Positions 34,695 to 45,672 of a stretch of 64,000 nt of DNA are shown piece after piece. The stretch is taken from contig JAUKUA010000002.1 of the NCBI GenBank assembly GCA_030549175.1, forward strand, positions 1,364,001 to 1,428,000, in the 5' to 3' direction. How positions within the stretch are numbered: the first letter of the stretch is position 1; each line of letters starts with the position of its first letter. A program made the position numbers and the translations under genes. The notes under the pieces were generated by a model, which was not told the DNA's origin, ran no database searches, and saw only the letters and a program-made list of their open reading frames with translations. Origin of the DNA: Lasiosphaeris hirsuta. Lineage: Eukaryota > Ascomycota > Sordariomycetes > Sordariales > Lasiosphaeriaceae.

Positions 34695-34967
34695 ATGGAA
34701 CGGGAAAGCGAGTTGCCCGACTTCACCACACCACCCATGCCACAGGCTGAAGCCGAGTCAGACTCTACGCAGGAAAAATCCAGTGAGGCCGAGTTCTGGG
34801 AAAGGCAGCAGATGCTAGTCGCGTTCGACGGGAAACTCGTCGAGCTGCGGCCCTCCTGGCTCGCCGTGGCCGAGGATAACAGGAGTGAAGCCGAGGATGC
34901 AAGCGGCAGCGAATTATGCAGTAAATGCCATCAACTACATATCGGGCCATGGCCGAGAGCGGACTGA
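34695..34967 (+). CDS. Small acidic protein or gene fragment of unknown function
   Basis: ATG 34695 to TGA 34965-34967, 90 residues. The protein is acidic (EAESDSTQEKSSEAEFWE) and ends SELCSKCHQLHIG, which resembles the CxxCxxL motif that opens many HET-domain proteins (compare LCDKCQKLDL in the neighbouring HET gene). No HET domain follows on this strand, so it may be an orphan 5' end of a lost gene. Low confidence. Confidence 0.35.
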   Translation: MERESELPDFTTPPMPQAEAESDSTQEKSSEAEFWERQQMLVAFDGKLVELRPSWLAVAEDNRSEAEDASGSELCSKCHQLHIGPWPRAD

Positions 34968-35194
34968 TGAATATCGGTGAGCTGGCGCAGGCGGAGACGT
35001 AATGTGAGGGTATTCTGGATGCGCTTGAGAGGAAATAGAGGCAGCGAGGAACAAACCACACCATTTTGTGTGGCTGAGTCAACGGTCTCCGCTGATGTGA
35101 ACCAGTGGCATACCTGTGACAAAGCCCCCAAAGCAGATAGCCAGTATGGAAATGATGGGAAAGTGCGGAAAGTTGAGATGAAAGTGAGGCACTC

Positions 35195-36010
35195 CTAGTG
35201 CACCGTGACCCTAGAAGACATGGGCGGTCCTATCAGGACTCCCGTCATCTTCCCAACACCGATTCTCGTGTAGAAATCGCCGCCATCCGTCGAAGCAGCA
35301 GCAATGAGAAGCAGATAATGCGTTCTCTCCACCATGGGCATCATCACGCCCTTGGGGATCCTCTTGGTCCCAACAACAACACACTTCCAGTCCTGCCATC
35401 CCTCAGCACCCGCGCTCTCACGGGCATCCAACAGAATCTCGAAATCCCCTTCGCCAGTGTCGACCGGCTCCTCCTGAAACGGGCGGGCCACAGCGCTCAG
35501 CCCCTTGCCGATAGCCTCCTCCATCGGCTCCCCGCCCTTCCACGGACCATGAATCTCGTCTTCCTGCCAGTCCACCCCTCCCAGCGGCAGGTCCAAAAAG
35601 TCAATCGCTCCTTTGTAGGCCATCCACGTCCAACTAGGCAGCCGAAGGCCTTCTCCCAACTCTTCTGGCTTGGGGTGGATGCGTGTCAGCCCCTTGACTT
35701 CCTTTCCGCGCCGCCAAAGCAGACTGCGTGGCAGCAGGCTGCGGCCATCATCAAAGATACCAAAGCCGCCCCGGGCCTGGAGATCGCGCACCATGCGCTG
35801 TTCGAGGCCTGCAATGGCGAAAGACCGGTCGGCGACGCGTGTGAAGTCCAGGCGCGAATACCCATAATAGAGGTCTTCGTAGAAGCGGATTTTCTCGCCG
35901 CGGTCAGCGACGTTGCCCGACAGTTTGGAAGGGAAGTTTGGGTCTCCTAGGAAGGAAGCGAGTTTGCTATTCATCTGTCAGTAATTTTCTCGCCCAACAC
36001 TGGCAGAACG

Positions 36011-36061
<51 letters not shown>

Positions 36062-37274
36062 AGGGACTCACTTATCAACCTTGGTCAGCGTCTCGCATCT
36101 AACCCCGTCGCCGCATTCCCAATACGCCTGCCAGTCGGTGAAGTAAATCGTCCTCCTCGCCAGCGCCCTCTCCTGCAGCACCCATCCCCTCTTGCTGAGT
36201 GGGCTGTTGAGCACATGCTCCCCAAAATTGTCAATAAATCGACACACGTACAGCCCCCCTTTTCCACTCTCCCCACCTCCATCAGCGCCGGCGAGTCTCA
36301 AGAACTGCCTCTCCTTCCGCCTTCCTCCCAAAAACCCATCGCGCTGCCCCCGTGCACTGCTCGCCGCAATGACACAGTACGCCGAGCTAAACACATCCTC
36401 CATGCGCTTCGACTCGGCGCCAAAATCCCCCTCAGGCCCCTGGATGATGCAGATCGAGTCGATCCACAAATGGCGCAGGCCGAGCTCGCGCGTCGTTGCG
36501 ATGGCGTGGCGGAACGTGTCGGGGAAGTCGGGCCCCTCGACGGGGATGCGCTGCTTGTGCTGCGCCAGCGTGGAGGGAAAGGTGCAGAAGTGGGGAGGCG
36601 GGCCCCAGGGGTGAGAGAGGGCGATGTACTTGTACTTGGTCGACGGTTGGGTCTCGAAGACGCGAGCGAGCGGGGCGTCCTTCGTGCCGACGTCGATGAG
36701 CCGGGTAGGCGGGCGGGTGACGGGCTTGGTTGGGCGGGGATGGCAGTCGGGGTGGTTGTCGTCGCATTCCGAGATCCACTGGCGGAGGATGCTGAGGTGC
36801 GAGGGGCTGGCCGTTTCGGCGATCCGGGGTAAGCCGATCTGGATGACGTGGGAGTTGGGATTGGTGTAATCTGGACGCGTCAGCCCCATCTATGCGATAC
36901 TACTGCCAATACACAGTCGTCCGGGAGCATGGTTACTCACCTGGGCTCCGGCAGATGGAGAGGACGGGGAGAAGACCCTCGTTGAGTCTCAGAATCGACT
37001 GGTCGCGATCGAAACGAACACTTTGAACACGCTCTTTGTTGAGATGGTGGCAAGCCTCCCAGCGCATCTTGCAAAAGTCGCAGGAGCTGCGGCTGGACTC
37101 AAGTTCCGAGAGGACGTCTACGATGTGGAACATAGGCTCACACAAGTCCAGCTTCTGGCATTTGTCGCACAGCCGCGCTGGCTGGGCTGACGTGGGAAAG
37201 AGGTCGCTGTTTCCCGGGGCCGCAAGAAGCCGGCCTGCGAACTTGTTGTCCACTGGGAACTCTGTCTTGTCGAC
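35195..37274 (-). CDS. HET domain protein (C-terminal half of a probable kinase-HET fusion)
   Basis: Exons 36941-37274, 36072-36870 and 35195-35966 encode a HET domain of the heterokaryon-incompatibility type. It has the opening ARLCDKCQKLDL and the core YIALSHPWGPPPHF, LRHLWIDSICIIQG, SKRMEDVFSSAYCVIAASS and RGWVLQERALARRTIYF. HET proteins act in non-self recognition and regulated cell death. The first exon has no ATG before the conserved LCDKCQ motif and is preceded by a good acceptor, so it must continue from upstream exons. The candidate upstream sequence is the chain of micro-exons at 37327-37780, which leads in frame to the kinase ending at 37829. The intron between 36072 and 35966 holds a GA microsatellite. 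The C-terminal 250 residues have no recognised domain. Confidence 0.88.
36013..36062. repeat. (GA)n microsatellite in a HET-gene intron
   Basis: Imperfect GA repeat of about 50 bases, giving a CT-rich stretch shortly after the donor on the coding strand. Non-coding if the splice assignment is right. Confidence 0.85.
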
Positions 37275-37326
37275 CTGAATCCGGTGTCAAAACTCTGCAG
37301 ACGAATTCTCCTATGGGAGGTCCTAC

Positions 37327-37780
37327 CTGTACCTACAGCGCAACATGGTTAGCCGTGTTAGTTGGGTGAAGGTGTGGGAGACTCACAGCCTGATATCACC
37401 GAATGGGTGAGCAAACAATTGGGCGCAACTGACTGACGTATGGTAAATACTTACGTTCTACAGAGCCAACGGTTTGTTGTCAGTCTTCAAGTTAGCCGGT
37501 ATTATACGGGGAGGGGGGAGGGGCTTACACGCTTCGATAGGCGTCAGCATCATCCTAGACTGTTGTAAGTGATCCAAGTGATGAGCCAAACTCACATACT
37601 ATACAGGAAGAGAGGAGTCAGTTTCAGCAATAAGATCGCTGCATGGAAAGTCCAGCGCAGCGGCATTGAACTTACTTCCTGTATATTGATATCAAATCCC
37701 GAAGAGTCAGTCACGACGGCACAGGAAAAACCTGGGAAGAATTCGGTTCCTGTTTTCATATTAATGGGGAAACGTACATC
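37327..37780 (-). other. Chain of seven in-frame micro-exons linking kinase and HET exons
   Basis: On the minus strand, blocks GAT (37778-37780), GAA (37676-37678), TAT (37596-37598), a 24-base block (37531-37554), AAC (37455-37457), GCT (37387-37389) and GTACAG (37327-37332) are each flanked by an AG acceptor and a GTACGT, GTAAGT, GTGAGT, GTGTAA or GTAGGA donor. The intervening introns are 41-99 bases and most contain CTGAC or CTAAC branch sites. Every block is a multiple of three. The chain starts after ATAACAAGAAGA (exon end 37829, phase 0) and ends at exon start 37274 (phase 0), adding 15 residues (DEY, DDADAYRS, NAVQ). Inferred from splice signals only. Confidence 0.6.
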
Positions 37781-37828
37781 CTGCGATAGTCAGCGATTTG
37801 GCCCGGACGACTTGCAGGAAGGACATAC

Positions 37829-39829
37829 TCTTCTTGTTATCGCCCCCATTGCTGCGGGGACGGAGAGGCTAATCTCCTCAGGCTCTACGGCGTGTGGCCA
37901 GCCATCGACCCCTTGGACTCGCACTTCGGGCGGGCGGGGGGGCCGTTGCCCACGAGCCAGTGCTGCTTGCGGGGATAGCGAGGTCTGCTGTATCGGGCTT
38001 TCGGGATCGGGGATGGCAATGAGCCGGTCTATCCCGTGCCGACTCTTACCCGTAAACCAATAGCGTCCGTCGCTCTCACCTTTTCTCACCATCTCGTCCA
38101 AACACTCCAAGAGCTCCTCCGAGTAGATCCGACACCCAGGGCTCGACTTGGGGCCAGCGTCGCCAATGGTTGTCCCGGCTCCGAGCTTCACCACCAAAAG
38201 CTTGGTACGCACAATTGCGAGGAGATCTCCCATGGCTGTATTGCGGGCGCATTCCTGGTCTCTGCCCAGCGTTCGCATCGTGTTTTGCACGTTGTGATGC
38301 ACAACCGCTTGCCCACGGTGGCCACTTGCTGTCAAGAGTCTGCCCTTCTCAAACTCAAACCAGTGGCTCTTCTGTCCCATTTCGTCCACAATTTTGCTGT
38401 TGAACGTCTCGAGGTTTTTGTTGCCATAGAGGAGCCAGATAATCGTCTCGAGGATAACGCATCCCAGTGACCACATGTCGTATCTTCTGGAGCGGCCCTG
38501 GCCGAAATCTGGCGTGGATATCACCTCGGGGGGCTCGTATCTGGTCGTGGTATACCGCATGCTGGTGGGCGGTCGGAGTTCCGTCGCAACATTGTGGTGC
38601 TTGGCGAGGCCCATGTCGGAAATCTTGAGCTCGGGCATATTGATGGTGCCATCATGCTGCCGTGGCTTGATGGTGACGCAAAGAATGTTCTCGGGTTTGA
38701 GGTCACCATGTCGAAACGACTCGCCTCCGGTCCTGTAGTTACCCGTGTGCAGCTTGTGAAGTGCGTCAGCCAGACCTATGATCTGGTAGACAGCATCCTT
38801 GACGAGGGTGGTGGTGAGGACTGGCCGAGTGTTGGTTTCCCAAAACTTTCGAAGGTTTCCCTCTTCGGCCCAGCGAAACATGAGAAACCGGTCATGGTCT
38901 CGCTCCACGGCGGCAATGAACTCGATAATATTCGGGTGCTGGGCCTGGCGCATCGCGATGTGAACAGCGACCTCCCGGTCCCACTCCTTTTGCAGCTGGT
39001 CGAGCTTTTCTTGGTCTGACGTATGCCGCCCTGACTTGATAATCTTTTTGACGGCGATGTCGGCTCGCTGACCGTCGTACTGGAACCGTGTTAGTTCAGT
39101 CCACGTACGTGGGTGATGGGCTGGGGTTTCAACTCTTAGGATGGGCTTGGACCAGTGCTTCTCGTGCATGGTTATTTGAACCACCTCTCCGAAAGCCCCT
39201 GTTTCACCTTCCCGGACTTCCCCCACGGTGGGAAGGATGTGATTAGCATCGAATGCCAGCTTAGTGTTTTTGTCGGTGAAGACAGGTGCCAACACGGTCC
39301 ACTGCTTTTCGCCAAAGATGGAGACTCTGACACTGTTCCAGGGGGACAAGACTCTTTTGCCATCAGAAAAGGCTAGGCATCCGTCAGGGTTGAGAGGCAA
39401 GCTGCTGTCACTAATCCCAGCCTTCTGAAAGCGAATCATGGCCTTGAGGAGCTGGGCATTTTCCTTGGGGATGCCACAGAGGAGGGCAATGACAAAGAGC
39501 TTCTTGGCGCCATCCTCCTTGGCAAAAATAAAGGAGATGACTTGATCTTCATACTTCTTGGTGGTAGCACTAGCCGGGGGGCAACTAAGCTCTTCTCGGA
39601 CAGCGTCCTTGGTAAGTAACTCCTCAATTGAGCCCTCGGGGAGAAAGTGTTTGTGGTCGTAGGCGCTCTTTACCAAATGGTCGTTGATCCGGTCAGCCAA
39701 GCTTTTTTGCTCGTCGCCCGCCTCAACCGAGAAGAGGGAATCTGTAGGGCTCGTTTGCCCCCCAGACTCCGAGCCATGCGGCTCAAAGCTGGTGATTACC
39801 TCCGATACCGACGGCTCCTTGGAGGTCAT
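37829..39829 (-). CDS. Protein kinase domain (N-terminal half of a probable kinase-HET fusion)
   Basis: Open frame of 667 codons from ATG 39829 to the proposed donor at 37829; without splicing it would stop at 37790. Residues about 40-200 form an N-terminal region (HFLPEGSIEELLT, ISDSSLPL, KQWTVLAPVF) also seen in the plus-strand kinase nearby. The kinase core follows: glycine loop GETGAFGEV, the lysine in ADIAVKKI, catalytic HGDLKPEN, DMGLAKH in place of DFG, YEPPEV for the activation segment end, and RYDMWSLGCVILE. DFG-to-DMG is unusual but the Asp is kept, so activity is possible. Kinases of this kind appear in fungal non-self-recognition gene sets. Divergent to a 113-residue gene and the second kinase. 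Full fusion length would be 1,316 residues. Confidence 0.9.
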
Positions 39830-40216
39830 GTGTGCTGGCTGAGTTGGGGATAAAAGGGGGTCAAGAAGGCGCTGGATTGTATATGGTGTAAAAATGTTAG
39901 TGTGGCAGACATTCAGGGGGAAAAGGGAGAAAATGCAGTGAATGATGGTTTCGGCCGAGCTGCCGTCCCTCTAATAATACACAACATAGTAGTAGCAGGT
40001 GGTACGTCGCTTCCTTTCCGCCCCGGCATGGCCCAAGACAGTCTAGTACAGATTCTGGGGTGATGTGGCTGCATGATATGTCTATGCAGAGCGCACTCCT
40101 TCTCTCCAACCATCACGTATGTGGCTCACAGCCTCGTCAAAAGTCCCTGATCGCTCGCCCTGCTTTTCGGTGAGGGATGCAGGATGACGGGCTTGGATTG
40201 TGCGCTTTTAGATCAG
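39830..40216. other. Spacer between kinase start and small gene
   Basis: About 390 bases, no gene seen. It holds the promoter of the minus-strand kinase gene and the 3' end of the small gene. Confidence 0.5.
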
Positions 40217-40617
40217 CTAGAAGCCTCTGCACTGCGCGATCTCGTCGAGGGAGAGGCGACGGGGGGTGCGGATGTTGTACACGCTTTGAACCATCTGTCG
40301 CGCCGATCAGTATCCGCACCGTGACAAGTTCCCATCGGGCCGTGGTGCCTCACCGATATCTGGTAGCGGCCGAGCCCAAACTGCTTCCGCAGGAGCGCCA
40401 TTAACTTCAAAGGGTTTGTGTCTCTCATAGGGACCTCTTGCGACGATGCAAGCTCGGGCGCGCTCGCGCTCCCGTCAGGCTGGAGATTGGCATTTCCATA
40501 CTGGCTACCTTCCAGTGACTCCATCTCGCTCCGATAGCTGTTAGGGTTGGGGGCTATGGAGAGGGAAAAGGAGAGAGAGCGAGCACCGGCGGGGCTGGCA
40601 GTTCTTATATCATCCAT
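40217..40617 (-). CDS. Small conserved-looking fungal protein, 113 residues
   Basis: Two exons, 40354-40617 and 40217-40294, phase 0 junction (donor GTGAGG, acceptor GCGACAG). The C-terminus reads MALLRKQFGLGRYQIS then MVQSVYNIRTPRRLSLDEI, a pattern I associate with short uncharacterised ascomycete proteins in which a variable N-terminus precedes a basic YxI-Y-I-APRKLS-like end. The N-terminal half is Ser/Ala/Pro-rich and likely disordered. No catalytic motif. It lies between two kinase genes in the accessory island. Confidence is fair that it is a gene because splicing yields a clean, family-like end that neither frame alone provides. Confidence 0.6.
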
Positions 40618-41211
40618 AGTGGCCAGTTTCAATCTGCCTCGGCCTCTGAGGGGTCTGGTCGCGCAAAGTGGCATTTCCAACTAAGGCGCCCACGAAGTAA
40701 TACAACCACGAGGGCGGTCAGGTCGCTGCGAGGTCGAGGGGCAATTGAACTGTGGGCTCCCCGTCGCGCGCCCGTGTCGTCTGGTCGGGTGCCAGGCAGT
40801 GCTCTTGGGGTGGTGGGCCTGGACGGGAAGGCGAAATGCAGGGCACTTGTGCGAGCTCTAGTTGGTGGCCCCCCCCCCCCAGTCGAGGTTGCCTCCTGTC
40901 TGGTTCTTGCAGCGCGGTTTGGTTTGGGCATCTGCCCGTGCGATTGGTGGCTACGGGGCCAATCAAACGCGGCCAGTTCCACCAGGCGGAAATCGGCAGG
41001 TGGGAGCACACAGCTGTGTCAACCCGGCCACTGACGGGCCACGGCGCATTTTCCCTCAAAGTTACAGCCCAGGGGCCCAGCTGCCTCTCGAACCGCCCCC
41101 TGGTACCTAGGTAGGTACCTTACCTCGGTAGGTAGATGACGAGCGAGACAAGGCTCTGTGTAAGGCTCCTGCCCAGGACTCGAGCATCCATGGATCACCC
41201 ATGGATCATCC
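40618..41211. other. Spacer with TACCTAGG palindromes and ATGGATC repeats
   Basis: Contains the palindromic cluster GTACCTAGGTAGGTACC at 41103-41119 with a further TACCTCGGTAGGTAG next to it, and three copies of a CCATGGATC word at about 41188-41218 that place several ATG codons just upstream of the second kinase. A C10 run is at about 40871-40880. No gene supported. Confidence 0.55.
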
Positions 41212-43711
41212 ATGGATCTAATGGATCTAAAATCCTTGGAAGGCATCTCCCGTCTGACTGCATCTCTCCTCGCTCAGCACCATCCATTACTAGCAGTCAT
41301 GTCGCTCGCAGACATGTCAAATAGCGCAACCATGGACTCGCGCCCTGAGATGCCTCAGACCGGCATCACGATACCCCTCATCATAGCGAGCGACCCATCC
41401 GACACTGCACCCAACAGCCAAAATTACAGCTCGAATGACTTGCGCCGAAGCCCCGACCAAACCGTCGCAGGCCGCCCAAGTCCCGGCACATCCTACTCTG
41501 CAAGGCTCGATTCCGATTCCGATGCCGATGCCGATTCCGATTTCCTTACCTGCAGTAGTAGCTCCGCCGATTTTTCCAGCGCAGAAGATGGGCTCTCCCC
41601 GTCGGAAAATCTCCTTTCTGGGACTGTGCGAGTTGAACTTGAAGTCTACCGCCGGGAAGAGGCGATTGGGGAATCCAGCGACGAATTGGTCGAGCGAAGG
41701 CCGGATCTCACACCGAGCCCCCCGCGTAGTCGCAACAGCGTGCCAGCCGTGAACCAAGCAGCGCGAGCAGCTTTCAATAGACTTGAGGATCCTCTCCCAA
41801 CTCTTAGGGCCCGCCTGCAACCTGCTTTCCACTTACCCGAGGAGCAAAGCGAGATTACGGATTTCGGCCGCGAGCTGCACTACAAAGAACGAAAGTCGAG
41901 GAGCCGCAGGACGGGGAGGCCGAAAGTGAGTGGCAAGAAATCCCTTGGGAATCGCCTTTTTGAGGCTCTTGAGTTTGTCGATGACAACACCAAAGACAAG
42001 GGCTTTTTTCCCTTGGACCTGCTGCCCCTTTTTCTCACCGAACAGTCCGTGTCCAAGGAGCTTCGAAAAGAGCTTGGAAACATACTCGGGCCTGATGAAA
42101 TTGCGAGATACACGCGAAAGATCTGCTCCGAGCAACGAGTCGACAGCTTCGAAAAAGGGACAAAGCCAAGAACCAAAACCTACCGCAAGATATTTGCCAC
42201 CCTGGTACTAATAGTCAAAACGCCAGCGATTCGCAAGTTCATCATAGAGGGCGTCAACGATTCAGATCTGCCCCTCCGGGCTGTCAAGTCCGAGTCGGGA
42301 TATGTCATGGAGCGGGCCCGAGCCCCCGGGAAACCGCTGAAGTGTTTCCAAAGCGGATGGACCTCGTTCCAAATGCGCAATTTCGAAGACTGGCAGTGGA
42401 CAACCCTGGCTCCTTTCTTTGCCAGGAGTAAAGAGCGGAAAGAGATCTGTCATTACCCACTCCAAGACCGCGTCATTCTACCTTTCCGCATCGATAGTAA
42501 ACAAGACGACGTCAACCAGGAGCTCCTCGGCGGTGGTGGCCGCGTGTTCAAGGCCTTCATCCATCCCGACCATCACAACTTTCATGGCTTTTTCAAGTGT
42601 CCCCGAGCGTCAACACCAGACGAAAGTGACGAGCCCCCCAAATGCATCTGCGTCTTTGCAATCAAGTGCCTACACTCACAGGACAAGAAGACGTTCAAAA
42701 AGGAGGTCGACATGCTCAAGCGGTTTAGCAACAACGCGCATCCCCATCTTATCTCCCTCCTCGCCACGTACGAGCAGAAAGGTGCTTTCTTTCTCATCTT
42801 CCCGCGCGCTGAAGACGATCTACAGGCATACTGGAAGAAGACGGCGCCTCCAACGTCGACGGATTCGGATGGTGTGTGCTGGGTGGCAGAGCAGTGCCTA
42901 GGGATTGCCAAGGGCGTTCTCAAGATCCATGAGTACGAGTCAAGCAACTCTCAGCTGCACCCGCTCAATATGGACAGGGTGGTGGGCCATCACGGCGACA
43001 TTAAGCCGGAAAACGTCCTCTGGTTTCGGGAAACGGACACGCACGACCATACGGGCCGCGGAACGCTCAAATTGTCAGACTTTGGGCTCGCCGATTTCAG
43101 CTCCCGCCAGACCGCATCCAGGCCGTTCCATAGCAGCATCAGTGTCACGTGTAACTACCGCGCCCCTGAGTGCGACTTGAACAATCAGGGGGGGAAGGGA
43201 CGGCAGTACGATATGTGGACCTTGGGCTGTCTCTACCTCGAGTTCCTCACCTGGCTCGTTGGGGGCTCCGCGTTGCTACAAGAGTTTACACGGGCGCGGT
43301 TATCAGTGGACACTGCGTGGTTTGGCATCATGACGGATACTTTCTTCCAGTTGGAGAAGAGCGATACGACAGGCGAGCCGTATGCAGTTGTCAAGCCTTC
43401 GGTTACAGAGGTACGTTGAGTAAACCCCCAGTGGCACGCTCTCGGGATGTACTGTTGAAATGAAGCTGACAATGCTTAATTGTACCATGCAGTTCATGAA
43501 GAGGCTCCATTCCGATAACAGAAGTTCGCCTTTCATCCGCGAGTTCCTAGGACTCATCGAAACGGGACTGTTAGTTGTCAAGAAATCCAACCCACGGATT
43601 GGAGACAGACTAAGCATTGAGCAAGCCCACGCGAAACTCACCGGGATAGTGCGCAAGTGTAAAACCCAGCGGGAATATACCTTCATATCGCGCGATGCGA
43701 CGACAGAGTAA
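41212..43711 (+). CDS. Protein kinase with N-terminal domain related to the neighbouring kinase-HET gene
   Basis: Exons 41212-43410 and 43493-43711 (donor GTACGT, branch CTGAC, acceptor TGCAG), about 805 residues; ATG 41299 is an alternative start because several in-frame and out-of-frame ATGs cluster upstream. After a disordered acidic Ser/Asp-rich N-terminus (about residues 60-190) comes a domain with KGFFPLDLLPLFLT, NDSDLPLR and WQWTTLAPFF matching the opposite-strand kinase. The kinase core is complete: GGGGRVFKAF, the lysine in VFAIKCL, HGDIKPENVLW, DFGLADF, YRAPE and QYDMWTLGCLYLE. The second exon adds the helix-rich C-lobe end. No HET domain or other effector follows. Likely a soluble kinase in the same recognition system; this is inference from position and shared domain. 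Confidence 0.9.
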
Positions 43712-44513
43712 GTACTAAGCGAATAAGAAGCCAGTTGAAACAGGAATACCACTAGAAATAAAGGCTTCGGTCAGAGGAAAAACCGTGAAGCTGAAGCGAA
43801 ATGAATTGACTTGGTTGTTTTATACCCAAAGCATCACTAGCTCTAAAGGCATGATAGCCTCCCCTGGGTACCTAGGTAAATATCAAGGCATGTATCAAGG
43901 CTGCCTACCTAAAGGTAAGGTATGTGGCTCATGAGAAAGCCGCAGCCTACCGTTGTCATGATCCTCTTGACTTCTCGCCGCTCTGTCCTTGACCCATGCC
44001 ACACACGAGCCGGCTGTCAAACCAACCAAGCTAATGCCGCGCCATTCGTACATCTCTCCAGTATTTGTGGCAGGAAAATTGTATGGTCAAGAGAAGACAA
44101 AGCATTTGTTGATTGTTGAAGGCTGAAACTTGGCGCCGTCGCCTGTGAATTTTAGGGCCCATCTTGTTCTCTCCAATTCCACCGCAAGGCTTATTATACC
44201 AGACAAAGAGCTCGATAGTATCTTGCCTCAACTAGGCGCATCTTGCCGGCAGCAGAAGCTTCAAGTTCTTGGAATTCCAGCTCACTTGGGTCCCGCAATT
44301 AGGTACCCGAAGAGCAGATCATGAAGATGGATAAGTCCCTCTAATCGGCAGTCATATCTCAGCTTTACAAAACCACAATACTTTTCCCGCACCAAGACCA
44401 AGGAGACGGTCTGAGTGGGCACTGGCGGTATGGCGAAGTAGGTGATCTTGGATGATAAGCTGCCAGTCAGCACTTACTTTCGCTAACCATCACGAGTGCC
44501 AATAGCTACATGG
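43712..44513. other. Intergenic region
   Basis: About 800 bases. Contains GTACCTAGGTA at 43868-43878 and a related CTACCTAAAGGTAAGG at 43904. No gene supported. Confidence 0.5.
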
Positions 44514-45672
44514 ATGAACGGCGTGCGTGCCTCTCTCGGTAGAATGCCGGCAGAGATTCTGCACAATATACTCCGGGAGAGTTCTATACGCGACATGGCA
44601 AAACTATTGCCCACATGCGTCTTCTTGTACCACAATGTCTCCCCCATTCTCTACCGAGCGGAAACCCTCCGCATTGAGAATAAGCGACATAGGATCTCCG
44701 GCATTACTAGCATTGCGGTTGATATGGGGGTACCGCTGGTAGTACGAGCGTGTCTGGACGGTTTCCCCCCCGGTACATGAGAGCGAATTTAGTAGCAGGG
44801 GCACGACCCGATATCCGTGTCACCAACGTATCACGGATTCCAGACCGCCCTGGCCCAAGAGTGACTGGACAGGCGGTGACGTTTCTACACAGAGACTGGA
44901 GAAGGAACCTTGTTCATCTGGTAAGGAAAAGGCGTTATTGCTAATCAACTTGAACGAGTGATATTATTCTGGCTGTTACTGATGCTTGCTCAAATCCGTC
45001 CGTGTCATAGGTCGCTCCTAAAGAAGTGTCTCGACATCTTGAAGATTGGCAGCCCTTACACCTCGCTGTCCTACGTGGTAGCATCGACGCGGTTAAGACC
45101 CTATTGCATCATCGCGCTGAGCGAGATGCTTCGCGCCAAACTGACTGTTGCCCTTCTACCGAGAGAGCCGATCATGGAGTGGTTCCGAATATCTACCACG
45201 GCCGTGGATCAGGAGACCGGCCACTTCTTACCCCTGCATCTTCACATGCCGTGTTGCGCGTGCCGTCGCTGGAGAAGACATGTCAGACCCCTGGACATTG
45301 CTGTCCTTGCTGGCTACAATGATATTGCGCTATTACTGCTCGCCCGTGGCGCTACCGCCATCAACACCAGCAGGCCCGCCTTTGGACTTCCACCGCCCAG
45401 CATTATGCAAGTAGTCGTCATCCACAAACCCTGAGGGGGGAAGCTCCCTCCGCCATGCCGTGTGGAAACACCACTTCGGGGCTGCCCAGAGACTCCTCGT
45501 AATCGGCGCCGACCCCTTAGCCACCCCCTATGTCCACCCGGTGCCGCCACAGTATCGATACTCGCTAACCCACTGCAGCCTCCTCGAGGCCATCTGCCGT
45601 GGCTACAGCTGTTTCCGGTGCTACCTATCCGTTCCCGAGCAGGGTAACATTTTCTGCATGGTCAACATATAG
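44514..45672 (+). pseudogene. F-box/ankyrin-repeat gene remnant
   Basis: The opening frame from ATG 44514 has an F-box-like helix (LGRMPAEILHNILRE) followed by MAKLLPTCVFLYHNVSPILY, as in fungal F-box ankyrin proteins. It stops at 44780 after a C8 run. Farther on, ankyrin segments appear in different frames: WQPLHLAVLRGSIDAVKTLL near 45040-45100 and RPLDIAVLAGYNDIALLLLA near 45285-45345, then RLLVIGADPLATP near 45490. At least two frame changes separate them, and no splice sites restore continuity. Such proteins are usually substrate adaptors of SCF ubiquitin ligases or orphan ankyrin proteins. Called a decayed gene. Confidence 0.7.

Noticed and set aside
37569..38063. 164-codon plus-strand frame
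   Set aside because: Runs across the micro-exon chain and the end of the kinase on the other strand; no family resemblance.
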